Assembly (NCBI RefSeq): GCF_000745345.1
Contig: NZ_JQNR01000005.1
Span: 3,720,001 to 3,784,000, forward strand
From: Actinacidiphila yeochonensis CN732
Lineage (GTDB): Bacteria > Actinomycetota > Actinomycetes > Streptomycetales > Streptomycetaceae
Length of the DNA stretch: 64,000 nucleotides
Direction: 5' to 3'
Of this stretch, positions 44,901 through 52,914 are shown piece by piece. Positions within the stretch are counted from its first letter, which is position 1. Every line of letters starts with the position of its first letter. The translations under genes were made by a program, and so were the position numbers. The notes beneath the pieces are model-generated. The model was given only the letters and a program-made list of their open reading frames with translations, made no database searches and was not told the DNA's origin.

Positions 44901-46200
44901 GGACCTTCCGGTGGCCACCGGAAGCAACGCCGTCGACAGCTACGAGGGCACGGTCTACTCCTCCTTCGGCTACAACGGCCTGGTGGACACCAGCGACCTG
45001 TACGCGTGGAGCGCCGACACCGGAGCCTGGGCCAAGCTCGCCTCCGCCGCCGACGTCCGCGAGAGCCCGGTCCACGGCGTCATCGACGGCAAGCTCTACA
45101 TATCCGGCGGCTGGGGCCCGGACGGCGCACCGGACGCCAAGACCGAGGTGTACGACATCGCCGCCGGCACCTGGTCCACCGCCGCCCCCCTGCCCCACCC
45201 CTTCGCCGGCGCCGGCAGCGCGGTCATCGACGGCAAGCTCTACTCCGTCGGCGGCTGCACCGACGAAAGCTGCGGCGTCAAGAACGTCTCCGTCTACGAC
45301 TCCGCCACCGACACCTGGTCCGCCGCCGCCTCCTACCCGGAGCCGGTGTCCTGGAACAGCTGCGGGGCCGTCGCCGGCAAGCTCTACTGCTCCGGCGGCA
45401 CCACCGACGAAGGCTCCACCAGCCACGCCTACGTCTACGACCCGTCCACCGACGCCTGGTCGCCGATCGCCGACCAGCCCACCGACGCCTGGGGCGCCTA
45501 CTCCGCCGCGGCCAACGGCCTGCTGCTGGTCCAGGGCGGCATCGTCGACAACGGCGAGGCGCTGACCAACCAGACCTGGGCGTACAACCCCGACTCGGGC
45601 TCCTGGAGCGCCCTGCCCAACGCCAACGCCTCGCTCTACCGCGGCGGCGGCGCCCCCGGCTTCTTCGCGGTGGGCGGCCAGCAGGGCTACACGCCCGTCA
45701 AGACCGCCGAGGTCCTCGCCGGGTACGACCAGACCGCCGGCGGCGACGTCACCTGGCTGTCGGAGACACCGGACACCGTGACCCTGGCGCCGGGCGCCAG
45801 CACCACCGTGACCGTCGCCCTGGACGCCTCCGTCCCCGAGGTCACCCAGCCCGGCACCTACACCGCCAAGCTGTCGTTCAGCAGCGACACCCCCTACCGG
45901 CTCACCCCGGTGGACGTCTCGCTGACCGTCAACCCGCCCGCCACCTGGGGCAAGATCACCGGCACGGTGACCGGCCCGGACAGCGCCGGGCTGGCCGGGG
46001 CGACCGTCCAGATCGACACCTGGGCGACCCACTACACCCTCAAGACCGCGAAGGACGGCACGTACCAGCTCTGGCTCGACGTGCGGAACAACCCGCTCCA
46101 GCTCATCGTCGCCAAGGACGGCTACCAGCCGACCGTGGCCACCGTGAAGATCGTGAAGGGGGCGACCACGACGAAGGACTTCACCCTGGCCAAGGACTGA
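41950..46200 (+). CDS. Large secreted sedolisin (S53) protease with regulatory-like, MAM-like and kelch modules
   Basis: A 1416-residue extracellular protein. The signal peptide (SLRRGAVAAVAAAALAAIGL) has an RR pair and ends near residue 37. The protease domain (about 105-460) carries the sedolisin Glu197/Asp201 pair (GEISLD) and Ser384 in GGTSASSP, with SSGDDDYG as the oxyanion Asp region. Two carboxypeptidase-regulatory-like beta domains follow (GEITGTVTDHATGAPVAGAS; TVSGKVTDGSGQG), then a jellyroll-like segment. Five or six kelch repeats lie at about 970-1260 (KLYISGGWGP; KLYSVGGCT), and a last regulatory-like domain ends the protein. The TTG start at 41950 has GAGGAGAC upstream; GTG 41863 is the alternative. 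Confidence 0.88.
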   Translation: MRTTSLRRGAVAAVAAAALAAIGLQVPMAVTAAAATAGAPATSRQAQPAHQAADADQAEQKQQKQQDQQAAQGKDGAAAGDVERACPAAKPGEFTCFALRRTDIVAKKGVQPAAATPDGYGPADLRSAYSLPADGGAGATVAIVDAFDDPTAEADLAVYRQQFGLPACSSDDGCFTKVSQRGGTDDLPSPDPDWSGEISLDLDMVSAVAPQAHILLVEADAADSTDLGASVDEAVALGAGYVSNSYGSYYDSTAGSGEDPSETTALDPYYNHPGVAVIASSGDDDYGVSYPAASPYVTSVGGTALSRDTGSSRGWSESVWNNSFGGPGSGCSLYEPRPSFQGGTATSCDKRAETDVSAVADPATGVSVYQTYGGGGWSVYGGTSASSPIIAGVYADAGTPSAGTYPNSYLYDNPSALNDVTTGKNGTCTPSVLCTAGTGWDGPTGLGTPNGLADFRSGPHGEITGTVTDHATGAPVAGASVTAGGNTATTGADGTYTLTIPPGTYTVTASAYGYSSGTASGVDLVDGATVTEAFALDAVARQTVSGKVTDGSGQGWPLYAKITADGVPGGPVFTDPATGDFSLSLPEDTSYTLHVTAAYPGYRTVDEKVDLGTTAKTVDIPVKVDPTTDEAAGYTVDLVGKTEAFDSTTAAPDGWTVDTTADSATGWSFSDPGQRGNLTGGKGGFAVVDSDHFGSGSHEDTSLVSPPLDLTGETGPVIDFDTDYRGYGLSSADVDVSTDDGATWTTLWTKSTASFTGHVELPLTDYAGSTVRVRFHYTGTWAYWWELDNVFTGNRAYDPVTGGLVVGTVTDANTKAGVNGATVTSPTPGDLHTTTIATPDDPGLGDGFYWSFAGTTGAVPVTAAASHYTAVTGSAKVVAGGAVQRNLKLTAGRLTVTPGAVDKTVAWGKSATQKLTVKNTGTEPATLTVGETPGGAVPAGAGAPLALIKGDYSKLSLAESATSSTTAAVSAAQPAAGSAWQSLPDLPVATGSNAVDSYEGTVYSSFGYNGLVDTSDLYAWSADTGAWAKLASAADVRESPVHGVIDGKLYISGGWGPDGAPDAKTEVYDIAAGTWSTAAPLPHPFAGAGSAVIDGKLYSVGGCTDESCGVKNVSVYDSATDTWSAAASYPEPVSWNSCGAVAGKLYCSGGTTDEGSTSHAYVYDPSTDAWSPIADQPTDAWGAYSAAANGLLLVQGGIVDNGEALTNQTWAYNPDSGSWSALPNANASLYRGGGAPGFFAVGGQQGYTPVKTAEVLAGYDQTAGGDVTWLSETPDTVTLAPGASTTVTVALDASVPEVTQPGTYTAKLSFSSDTPYRLTPVDVSLTVNPPATWGKITGTVTGPDSAGLAGATVQIDTWATHYTLKTAKDGTYQLWLDVRNNPLQLIVAKDGYQPTVATVKIVKGATTTKDFTLAKD

Positions 46201-46433
46201 CCCCGGCCGGCCGGACGGACCCCGCACCGGGGCCCGTCCGGCCGGCACCCCGCAACCCTTCAAGTCTCTTCAGCCCTTCGGACCCTTCCATCCTCCGACT
46301 CCTCAGACCGGCCGCGAGAAGGCGGGCCTCGGAACCGACCGGAGGACGGGGCGGACCGGTGAGGTACGGGACGGCCCGGCAATCCCGTGGCCTTCCGAAC
46401 AGGCGGGTTGGTAGCTTCCGCCAAGTGACCACG

Positions 46434-46868
46434 ATGAGCACCAAGAACGATCACCGTACGACCACCATGACGAACGATGAGCTGATCGCCGCCGCCCAGG
46501 CCGTGCTGAACCCGCACAGGGTGGGTGACCGGCTGTTCGGCGACGTGGGGTCCGCACTGGTCACCGATGCCGGTGGTCTGTACTCGGGCGTCTGTATCGA
46601 CACCGGGTCGGGCACCGGGTTCTGCGCGGAGCACGCCGCCGTCGCCGCCATGGTGACCGCCCGCGAGTACCGGATCGCGAAGGTGGTCGCCGTGTGGCGC
46701 AACGACGAGGGCGTCCTGCACGTCCTCCCGCCGTGCGGCCGGTGCCGGGAGTTCATGCGCCAGATCGACCCGGCGAACCTCGACAGCGAAGTGGTTCTGG
46801 GCCGCCGCAGAACGGCGAGCCTTCGCGACCTGCTGCCCGCCAGCGACTGGCCCGATCCGCTGGACTGA
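46434..46868 (+). CDS. Cytidine deaminase-like protein
   Basis: A 144-residue zinc deaminase of the cytidine/blasticidin-S deaminase fold. Zinc ligands and general acid are C64-A-E66 (GFCAEHAAV) and C101-x2-C104 (PPCGRCRE), in the usual order and spacing. It may deaminate cytidine in salvage, or a nucleoside antibiotic such as blasticidin S; the sequence alone does not decide. The ATG at 46434 is chosen; GTG 46425 and ATG 46467 are alternatives. It is convergent with the AlkB gene across 36 bp. Confidence 0.86.
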   Translation: MSTKNDHRTTTMTNDELIAAAQAVLNPHRVGDRLFGDVGSALVTDAGGLYSGVCIDTGSGTGFCAEHAAVAAMVTAREYRIAKVVAVWRNDEGVLHVLPPCGRCREFMRQIDPANLDSEVVLGRRRTASLRDLLPASDWPDPLD

Positions 46869-46904
46869 CTCGTGGTTCGTGTCGACGGGCCCGCGGAGAG
46901 GGAC

Positions 46905-47564
46905 TCAGCCCGGCAGACCCGTGGTGCGGAGGGTCAGGTTGAGGCGGCCCGAGGCCAGGCCGGTGGAGGGGTCGCCGGTGCCGGGGAGCGTCCTGGGGAC
47001 GCCGTGGAAGGCGAACCGGGAGGGGCCGCCGAAGACGAACAGGTCGCCCGACCCCAACTCGACGTCGGTGTACGGGCGGGTGCGGGTCTCGGTGTTGCCG
47101 AAGCGGAAGACGCAGCTGGCGCCGATGCTCAGGCTCACCACGGGTGCGGAGGAGCGCTCGTCCTTGTCCTGGTGCATGCCCATCGACGCCGCGCCGTCGT
47201 AGAAGTTGACCAGGGCCGTGTCGGGTGCGTACGCCGAGCTCGCCGCCGTGTCCTGGTAGGCGTCGGCCACCGCACGGCGGCCCAAGTCGGCCAGCCAGTC
47301 GGGGAAGGCGGCCACCCGGGCCCCGTTGACGTCCGGCGCGGTCCGCGAGTACGCGTACGGCCGCCAGTGCCAGCCCACGCAGACCGTCTGGACCGACATC
47401 ACCCCGCCGCGCGGCAGCCGGGTGTGCCGCATCGGCACCGGGCCGCGCGCCCACTCCCGGCAGGCCGCGACCAGCTCGCGCCGGGCGGCCGGGTCCAGCC
47501 AGTCCGGAACGTGCACGGCGCCGGGCGCAACCTCCCGCCGCTCCCGCGGCAGCAGGCCGGTCAC
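46905..47564 (-). CDS. AlkB-type 2-oxoglutarate/Fe(II) dioxygenase
   Basis: A 219-residue DNA/RNA alkylation-repair dioxygenase. Iron ligands are H131-Q-D133 (MGMHQDKDE) and H187 (AFHGVPR), and the 2-oxoglutarate arginines fall in GRLNLTLR (R207/R213). NFYDGAASMGM is the AlkB signature. Oxidative demethylation of 1-methyladenine and 3-methylcytosine is the expected reaction. Its GTG start overlaps the GntR gene stop by 4 bp (GTGA), so the two are translationally coupled. Confidence 0.94.
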   Translation of the reverse strand: MTGLLPRERREVAPGAVHVPDWLDPAARRELVAACREWARGPVPMRHTRLPRGGVMSVQTVCVGWHWRPYAYSRTAPDVNGARVAAFPDWLADLGRRAVADAYQDTAASSAYAPDTALVNFYDGAASMGMHQDKDERSSAPVVSLSIGASCVFRFGNTETRTRPYTDVELGSGDLFVFGGPSRFAFHGVPRTLPGTGDPSTGLASGRLNLTLRTTGLPG

Positions 47565-48448
47565 GCCCCGGCCTCCTGCCCCTCCGCCTCCCCGGCCTCC
47601 GGCGCCGCGGCGCCGTCCGTGTCCGCGGCGCCCTGCGGCGCGCGGGTGCCGCGTGCGGCCGGAGCCGCCACGGTGGCGTGCCGCGCGGGCAGGTCCGGGT
47701 TCGGCGTGGCGGACCCGGCGGGGGCGCCGGCCCGTTCGCCCGGTTGTTCCGGCGCCGCGGTCAGGGCGCGCAACTGCTCGCGGGTGGCTTCCAGTTCGAC
47801 GGAGAGCACCCGGGCGGCGGTGTCCGGATCGCCCGCCACGACCGCCTCCACCAGCGCCGCGTGCGCCTCGGCTCCGTGCTCCACGTCGTGCTCGGCCACG
47901 TCCAGCAGGTCCAGCAGCGCCGTCAGGTTCTCCCGCAGCACCGGCGTGAACTCGGCGAAGAGGTCGGTGAGCACCGGGTTGCCGGCGGCGGCCACCACGG
48001 CCGCGTGCACGGCGATGTCGGCCTCGACGAACGCCGGGCCGCCGGAGCCGGCCGCCGCCGTCCTGGCGGCCAGCGCCTGGCGCAGTGCCGCCGCGTCCGC
48101 GGGGGTGCGCCGCTGCGCGGCCAGCCGGGCGGCCTGCACCTCCAGCATCGTCCGCACCTCGTAGACGTCGAGGAGCGCGGCACCGCGCAACTTCGCCGGC
48201 CAGTCCTCGACCGGACGGGTGGCGATGACGAACACGCCCGCGCCCTGCCGGGTGCGCACCAGGCCCGCACCGGCCAGTGCCCGCAGCGCCTCGCGGACCG
48301 TGGAGCGGCCCACGCCCAGCTCGGCCGCGAGCGAGGTCTCGCCCGGCAGCCGGCTGCCCACCGGCCAGTGGCCGTCGGCGATCTGCTCCCGCATCCGGAG
48401 AGCGGCCTGCTCCACCAAGGGGCTCGGCCGCAGCGAGTCGAGCGGCAT
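47561..48448 (-). CDS. GntR/FadR-family transcriptional regulator
   Basis: A 295-residue regulator with an N-terminal winged helix (LRMREQIADGHWPVGSRLPG and RSTVREALRALAGAGLVRTR) and a C-terminal all-helical FCD ligand domain (about 90-225) containing the metal-binding-type DIAVHAAVV and HAALVEA motifs. The last 70 residues are an Ala/Gly/Pro-rich tail not found in most relatives. CTCAG-n5-CTGAG (48462-48476) lies just upstream of the start and is a candidate operator. AlkB is coupled downstream, an unusual partner for a metabolite regulator. Confidence 0.9.
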   Translation of the reverse strand: MPLDSLRPSPLVEQAALRMREQIADGHWPVGSRLPGETSLAAELGVGRSTVREALRALAGAGLVRTRQGAGVFVIATRPVEDWPAKLRGAALLDVYEVRTMLEVQAARLAAQRRTPADAAALRQALAARTAAAGSGGPAFVEADIAVHAAVVAAAGNPVLTDLFAEFTPVLRENLTALLDLLDVAEHDVEHGAEAHAALVEAVVAGDPDTAARVLSVELEATREQLRALTAAPEQPGERAGAPAGSATPNPDLPARHATVAAPAARGTRAPQGAADTDGAAAPEAGEAEGQEAGA

Positions 48449-48920
48449 GTCCGGTTCACCTCTCAGCTTGTCTGAGGAGTTGTTCTGTGGCTAGCCTACC
48501 CGCCATGACGCAGCGGGGCCTCCTTCTCGGCCGCCGCGGCGGGGCCTGACCGCGACCGGCACCCCGCCGCGGGGTTCGGTGCTGCCGGTCGGCCGGCGAC
48601 CTGGGACGGACCGCGAGCGCGTCCGCCGCGCCGGGCGCCGGAGCCCCATCGCAGACGTAAGGCCCAACACGCATGCCCAGCAGGCACAGCACAGCCCGAG
48701 CCGTCCCCGAACCGGCCGTCGGCACCGAACCGGCCCCCGCCCCTGAACCGCCCATCGCCACCGAACCGGTCGCCGGCACCGGCGATCCCGGTGGCGCCCT
48801 CCCGGCCTCGGCCCCGCCCCCCAGCCCGCGACCACGGCTCCCGAGCCCGCGGCCGTCCGCCCGCCGCAGGGACCCGTACCCGGCGGTGCCCCCGCCTGGA
48901 ACCCGCAGCGCGGCGGCGCC
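48449..48920. other. Region before leuA, possible N-terminal extension
   Basis: This is 472 bp. An ATG at 48673 opens a Pro/Ala/Glu-rich frame. One missing base in the C run at 48817-48822 would join it to the leuA frame (GPVPGGAPAWNPQRGGAMPS). LeuA proteins often carry such variable N-termini, so the real leuA start may be 48673. Otherwise no gene is seen. A CTCAG dyad near 48462 belongs to the GntR gene. Confidence 0.45.
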
Positions 48921-50672
48921 ATGCCCTCCCACCGCTACCTGCCCGCCCACCGCCGCGTCGGACTGCCCGCCGCGCCGGTCCGCCAGTGGCCCGGCCGCCG
49001 CATCGAACAGGCGCCGCTGTGGGTCCCCGTCGACCTGCGCGACGGCAACCAGGCGCTCGCCGAGCCGATGGACCCCGACCGCAAGCAGCTGATGTTCGAC
49101 CTCCAGGTGGCCATGGGCTTCAAGGAGATCGAGGTCGGCTACCCCTCGGCGAGCCGCACCGACTTCGACTTCGTCCGCCGCCTGGCCGTCCCGGGAGCCC
49201 TGCCGGAGGACGTCACCCCGGTCGTCTTCACAGCCGCCCGGGCCGACCTCGTCGAGCGGACCTTCGCCGCCCTGGCGGGCGTGCCCCGCGCGGTGGTCCA
49301 CCTGTACACGGCGACGGCGCCGCTGTGGCGGCGGCTCGTCCTGGGCCGGGACCGCGCCGAGGTGCGCGCGCTGGTCGAGGACGCCGCCCGTCTCATGGCC
49401 CGGCTGGCCGGGGACCGTCCCGGCCTGCGGTTCCAGTTCTCCCCGGAGGTCTTCAACCTCACCGAGCCCGACTTCGTCCTGGAGGTCTGCAACGGCCTGA
49501 CCGCGTTGTGGGACGCCGACCCGGCCCGGCCGGTGGTGCACAACCTGCCCGCCACCGTGGAGATCGCCACCCCGGACGTCTACGCCGACCAGATCGAGTA
49601 CGCCCACCGGCACCTGGACCGCCGTGACGCCGTGGTGCTCTCCGTCCACCCGCACAACGACCGCGGCACCGGCGTCGCCTGCGCCGAACTCGCGCTGCTC
49701 GCGGGGGCGCAGCGGGTGGAGGGCTGCCTCTTCGGCAACGGCGAACGGACCGGCAACGTCGACCTCGTCACCCTCGCGCTGAACCTGCACACCCAGGGCG
49801 TCGACCCGATGCTGGACCTGTCCGACCTCGACGGCATCCGCGCCGTCGTGGAGTACTGCAACCGCCTGCCGGTGCCCGGGCGCCACCCCTACGCCGGGGA
49901 CCTGGTGCACACCGCCTACTCCGGCACGCACCAGGACGCCATCAAGAAGGGCCTGGAGGCACACGCCCGGCGCGCCGCCGAGGCCGGACTGCCGCCCGGC
50001 CGCATCCCCTGGGAGGTGCCCTACCTGCCGATCGACCCGGCCGACATCGGGCGCGACTACGAGGCCGTCATCCGCGTCAACAGCCAGTCGGGCAAGGGCG
50101 GCATCGCCTACCTGCTGCTCGACCGGCACGGGCTGGACCTGCCACGCGGACTGCGGGCCGACTTCTCGCTGGTGGTCCAGGACGCCGCCGACGGCAGCGG
50201 GCGCGAGGTCATCGCGGAGCAGCTGGGCGCGCTGTTCGAGCGGGAGTACCTGGCCCCGGCCGACGCGGCGCCGCCGGCCCTGACCGAGTGGACGGCCACC
50301 GAGACCGCCCCGGGACGGTACGAGTTCCGCGGCGTCCTGCGGCATGAGGACGGCCCGGCGCGGGAGGTGCGCGGCAGCGGCGGAACGCCGTTGGCCGCCG
50401 TGGCGGCGGCGCTCGCGGCAACGGAGGAGACGGCGGACGGGGCGGCGGACGGCGCGGCGCACGGAGCCGGCATCAGCGTCGACCAGTGCGCCGGGCACGG
50501 GATCGAGCCGCGGCCGGGCGGCGAGCGGGAGCACGCCGCCTACGTGCGGATCGTGTCCGGCGGGCGCGGCGTGTGGGGCGCCGGGCGGGCCGGGACACCG
50601 GCGGGGGCGGCGGTGCGGGCGGTCCTCGCGGCGGTGAACCGGGCGGGCGCGGTCGTGCCGGCGGCCGGGTGA
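48921..50672 (+). CDS. leuA: 2-isopropylmalate synthase LeuA
   Basis: Condenses acetyl-CoA with 2-oxoisovalerate, the first committed step of leucine biosynthesis. The 583-residue protein has a TIM barrel with DLRDGNQAL (catalytic Arg and metal Asp) and VHPHNDRGTG metal-site histidines. GGIAYLLLD and the C-terminal LeuA regulatory domain (about 430-580), which binds leucine, follow. Several barrel segments differ from the usual Streptomyces LeuA (PMDPDRKQLMFDLQVAMGFK), so it may be a paralogue. No Shine-Dalgarno precedes 48921, and a start at 48673 through a frameshift is possible. Confidence 0.9.
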   Translation: MPSHRYLPAHRRVGLPAAPVRQWPGRRIEQAPLWVPVDLRDGNQALAEPMDPDRKQLMFDLQVAMGFKEIEVGYPSASRTDFDFVRRLAVPGALPEDVTPVVFTAARADLVERTFAALAGVPRAVVHLYTATAPLWRRLVLGRDRAEVRALVEDAARLMARLAGDRPGLRFQFSPEVFNLTEPDFVLEVCNGLTALWDADPARPVVHNLPATVEIATPDVYADQIEYAHRHLDRRDAVVLSVHPHNDRGTGVACAELALLAGAQRVEGCLFGNGERTGNVDLVTLALNLHTQGVDPMLDLSDLDGIRAVVEYCNRLPVPGRHPYAGDLVHTAYSGTHQDAIKKGLEAHARRAAEAGLPPGRIPWEVPYLPIDPADIGRDYEAVIRVNSQSGKGGIAYLLLDRHGLDLPRGLRADFSLVVQDAADGSGREVIAEQLGALFEREYLAPADAAPPALTEWTATETAPGRYEFRGVLRHEDGPAREVRGSGGTPLAAVAAALAATEETADGAADGAAHGAGISVDQCAGHGIEPRPGGEREHAAYVRIVSGGRGVWGAGRAGTPAGAAVRAVLAAVNRAGAVVPAAG

Positions 50673-50730
50673 GGACCGGTCCGGCGCGCTGACGGCCAGA
50701 CCCTCGGGACCTGACCGCGGCCCCGTACGC

Positions 50731-50769
50731 ACCGCACCTGGGGGCAGGTGCCTCGCCCCCAGGTGCGGT
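50731..50769. terminator. Bidirectional terminator after leuA
   Basis: ACCGCACCTGGGGGC (50731-50745) pairs perfectly over 15 bp with 50755-50769 around a 9-nt loop, in the convergent gap between leuA and the exonuclease gene. Confidence 0.85.
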
Positions 50770-50850
50770 ACCGCCGGGTCGGCCGGGGGAGCCGGCTGCC
50801 GGTGCGCGTCCCACCGGAAGGCGAGGGCGCCTGCCCGCGCTTCGGATCAG

Positions 50851-50890
50851 CGGGTGGTGGCTCGGGCTTTCGGGTGGTGGCTCGGGCCTT
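50851..50890. repeat. 20-bp tandem duplication
   Basis: CGGGTGGTGGCTCGGGCTTT (50851-50870) is repeated at 50871-50890 with two changes, just past the exonuclease stop. No function is apparent. Confidence 0.8.
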
Positions 50891-50909
50891 CGGGCGGCGC
50901 GGCGTGCGC

Positions 50910-51851
50910 TCAGCGGGCGGCGAGGGCGTCCAGCAGGCGGCTGAGGGAGCCGCCCAGACCCCAGCGGGAGGCGAGCACGGCCAACTCCTCGGGTGCGGCC
51001 GGGGTCCGGGGCAGTTCGGGGGAGAGCGGGGGCAACGGCACGTCGTCCGCGACCCGCACCACCTTGGGCGCCACGTCCAGATAGGCGGAGGCGGCCAGGA
51101 TGTTGCGCCGGCGCGCCGGGGTCAGCTTCGAGAACGGCTCCTCGGCCGCCGCCCGCACCCCGGCGAGGTCGCCGTACTGGCGGACGAGCTCGGCCGCGGT
51201 CTTCTCGCCGATGCCCTTCACCCCGGGCAGGCCGTCGCTCGGGTCGCCGCGCAGGGCCGCGAAGTCGGCGTACTGGCCTGGGGTGACGCCGTACCGCTCC
51301 ACCAGCGCCGCGCCGTCCAGCACGTCCACGTCGCCGACACCCTTGCGGGGGAAGAGGACCCGGACCCCGCGCGCGTCGTCGACCAGCTGGAACAGGTCGC
51401 GGTCCCCGGTGACGATCGCCGCCGGGCCGGGCGCGGCCGTCGCGAGGGTGCCGATCACGTCGTCCGCCTCGTACCCGGGCACGCCCACCCGGGTGATGCC
51501 CACCGCGTCCAGCACCGCCTCGATCACCGGCACCTGCGGCGAGAGGGTGTCGGGGACCTCCTCGCTGCCGTCGGCCGGATCGGCCACCCGGTGCGCCTTG
51601 TACGACGGGATGAGGTCCACCCTCCACTGCGGCCGCCAGTCGGCGTCCATGCACGCCACCAGCGAGCCGGGGGAGTGGTCGGACACCAGCCGCGCGATGA
51701 AGTCCAGCAGTCCGCGCACCGCGTTGACCGGCGTGCCGTCCGGCGCCTTCACCGACTCGGGCACGCCGAAGTACGCGCGGAAGTACAGGCTCGCGGTGTC
51801 CAGCAGCATGAGCCCGCCGCCGGACCCGCCCTCCGTGGTCGCATCGTTCAC
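50910..51851 (-). CDS. 5'-3' exonuclease (FEN/PolA N-domain type)
   Basis: A 313-residue structure-specific 5' nuclease like the N-terminal domain of DNA polymerase I. LMLLDTASLYFRAYFG, the helical arch with WRPQWRVDLIPSYKAHR, and the acidic metal site in GYEADDVIGTLA and AAIVTGDRDLFQLV are present. The helix-hairpin-helix DGLPGVKGIGEKTAAELV contacts DNA. The GTG at 51851 fits the family N-terminus; ATG 51863 would add four residues but overlaps a candidate -10. Mycobacteria have a homologue near helY, so this gene belongs to the core block but is separated here by 16 kb. Confidence 0.93.
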   Translation of the reverse strand: MNDATTEGGSGGGLMLLDTASLYFRAYFGVPESVKAPDGTPVNAVRGLLDFIARLVSDHSPGSLVACMDADWRPQWRVDLIPSYKAHRVADPADGSEEVPDTLSPQVPVIEAVLDAVGITRVGVPGYEADDVIGTLATAAPGPAAIVTGDRDLFQLVDDARGVRVLFPRKGVGDVDVLDGAALVERYGVTPGQYADFAALRGDPSDGLPGVKGIGEKTAAELVRQYGDLAGVRAAAEEPFSKLTPARRRNILAASAYLDVAPKVVRVADDVPLPPLSPELPRTPAAPEELAVLASRWGLGGSLSRLLDALAAR

Positions 51852-51858
51852 GCCCGCC

Positions 51859-51881
51859 AGCATGGCACGCCCCACCGACAC
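51859..51881 (-). promoter_or_regulatory. Weak RecA-NDp-like element before the 5'-3' exonuclease
   Basis: On the minus strand GTGTCGGTG, 8 nt, CATGCT. The first element matches 8 of 9 bases, but the -10 starts with C instead of T. A transcript would begin at or next to the GTG at 51851. Confidence 0.35.
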
Positions 51882-52018
51882 CCGGCGGCAGCGGCCGGGC
51901 GGGGCCGTCGTACCGGACACGGGCGAGGTGCGCGAGCGCCTGCCGGTCGCCCCGGCGCCCCGGGCCGGCGGGCCGTGGCAGCCGGTACGCCCGTTCCGCA
52001 CGCTCGTAGGGTGGGGAG

Positions 52019-52771
52019 GTGACCGTGCAAGAGCAGGCCCACCGGGTGCGGCGGGTCGTCTCCCTCGTGCCCTCGCTCACCGAGTCCGTCGCCCTGACCG
52101 CGCCCGGACTGCTGGTGGGCGCCACCGACTGGTGCACCCACCCGGCCGGCCTGGACGTGGTGCGGATCGGCGGCACCAAGAACCCCGACACGGCCGCCGT
52201 CATGTCCCTCGCCCCCGACCTCGTCGTGGCCAACGAGGAGGAGAACCGCGAGGCGGACCTGGCCGTACTGCGCGCGGCCGGGCTGCGGGTGCTCGTCACC
52301 CGGGTGCGGACGCTGCCGGATGCCTTCGCCGAGATGGAGCGGCTGCTGGTGGGCGGCTGCGGGCTGCCCCGGCCGGCCTGGCTGGACGCCGCCCGGGCCG
52401 CGTGGGCCCGGCCGCCCGTACCCGCCGGGCCGCGCCGCCGGGCGGTGGTGCCGGTGTGGCGGCGGCCGTGGACGGGGCTGGGCCGCGACACGTTCGCGGG
52501 GGACCTGCTCGCGCGGCTCGGCGTCGACCACGTGCTGTCCGGCGCGGCCGAGCGCTATCCCCGCTTCGACCCCGCGCGGCTGCCGGGCACCCCCGGCCTC
52601 GTGGTGCTGCCCGACGAGCCGTACCGCTTCACCGCGCAGGACGGGCCCGAGGCGTTCCCCGGGCTGCCCGCCGCCCTCGTCGACGGCCGCCGCCTGACCT
52701 GGTACGGGCCGTCGCTGGTGGACGCGGCCGAGGTGCTGGCACGTCAGCTGGCCGCCGCCCGCGCCTACTGA
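52019..52771 (+). CDS. Helical-backbone metal receptor (BtuF/FepB-like fold)
   Basis: A 250-residue protein of the periplasmic-binding-protein class III fold used for cobalamin, haem and ferric siderophores: RVVSLVPSLTESVALTAPGL, the PDLVVANEEENR strand and the LADAFAEME-type backbone helix (here LPDAFAEMERL). It has no signal peptide or lipobox and no transporter partner, so it may work in the cytoplasm, perhaps in corrinoid handling. TAGGGT lies 6 nt before the GTG start, and GGGGAG sits in between. It is divergent from the exonuclease gene. Confidence 0.82.
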   Translation: MTVQEQAHRVRRVVSLVPSLTESVALTAPGLLVGATDWCTHPAGLDVVRIGGTKNPDTAAVMSLAPDLVVANEEENREADLAVLRAAGLRVLVTRVRTLPDAFAEMERLLVGGCGLPRPAWLDAARAAWARPPVPAGPRRRAVVPVWRRPWTGLGRDTFAGDLLARLGVDHVLSGAAERYPRFDPARLPGTPGLVVLPDEPYRFTAQDGPEAFPGLPAALVDGRRLTWYGPSLVDAAEVLARQLAAARAY

Positions 52772-52914
52772 TCCGGCGGGGCGGGGGCTGGGCGCACCGC
52801 CTCCCGTACCCGCGCGCTTCACCGGGGCGCGCCGTCAACCCCGGTACCGAGCGCTCCGGCCCGGTGGACGGGGAACGCCGTCCCCCCGCCGTCCCCCTGC
52901 CGCCGTCCACGCGG

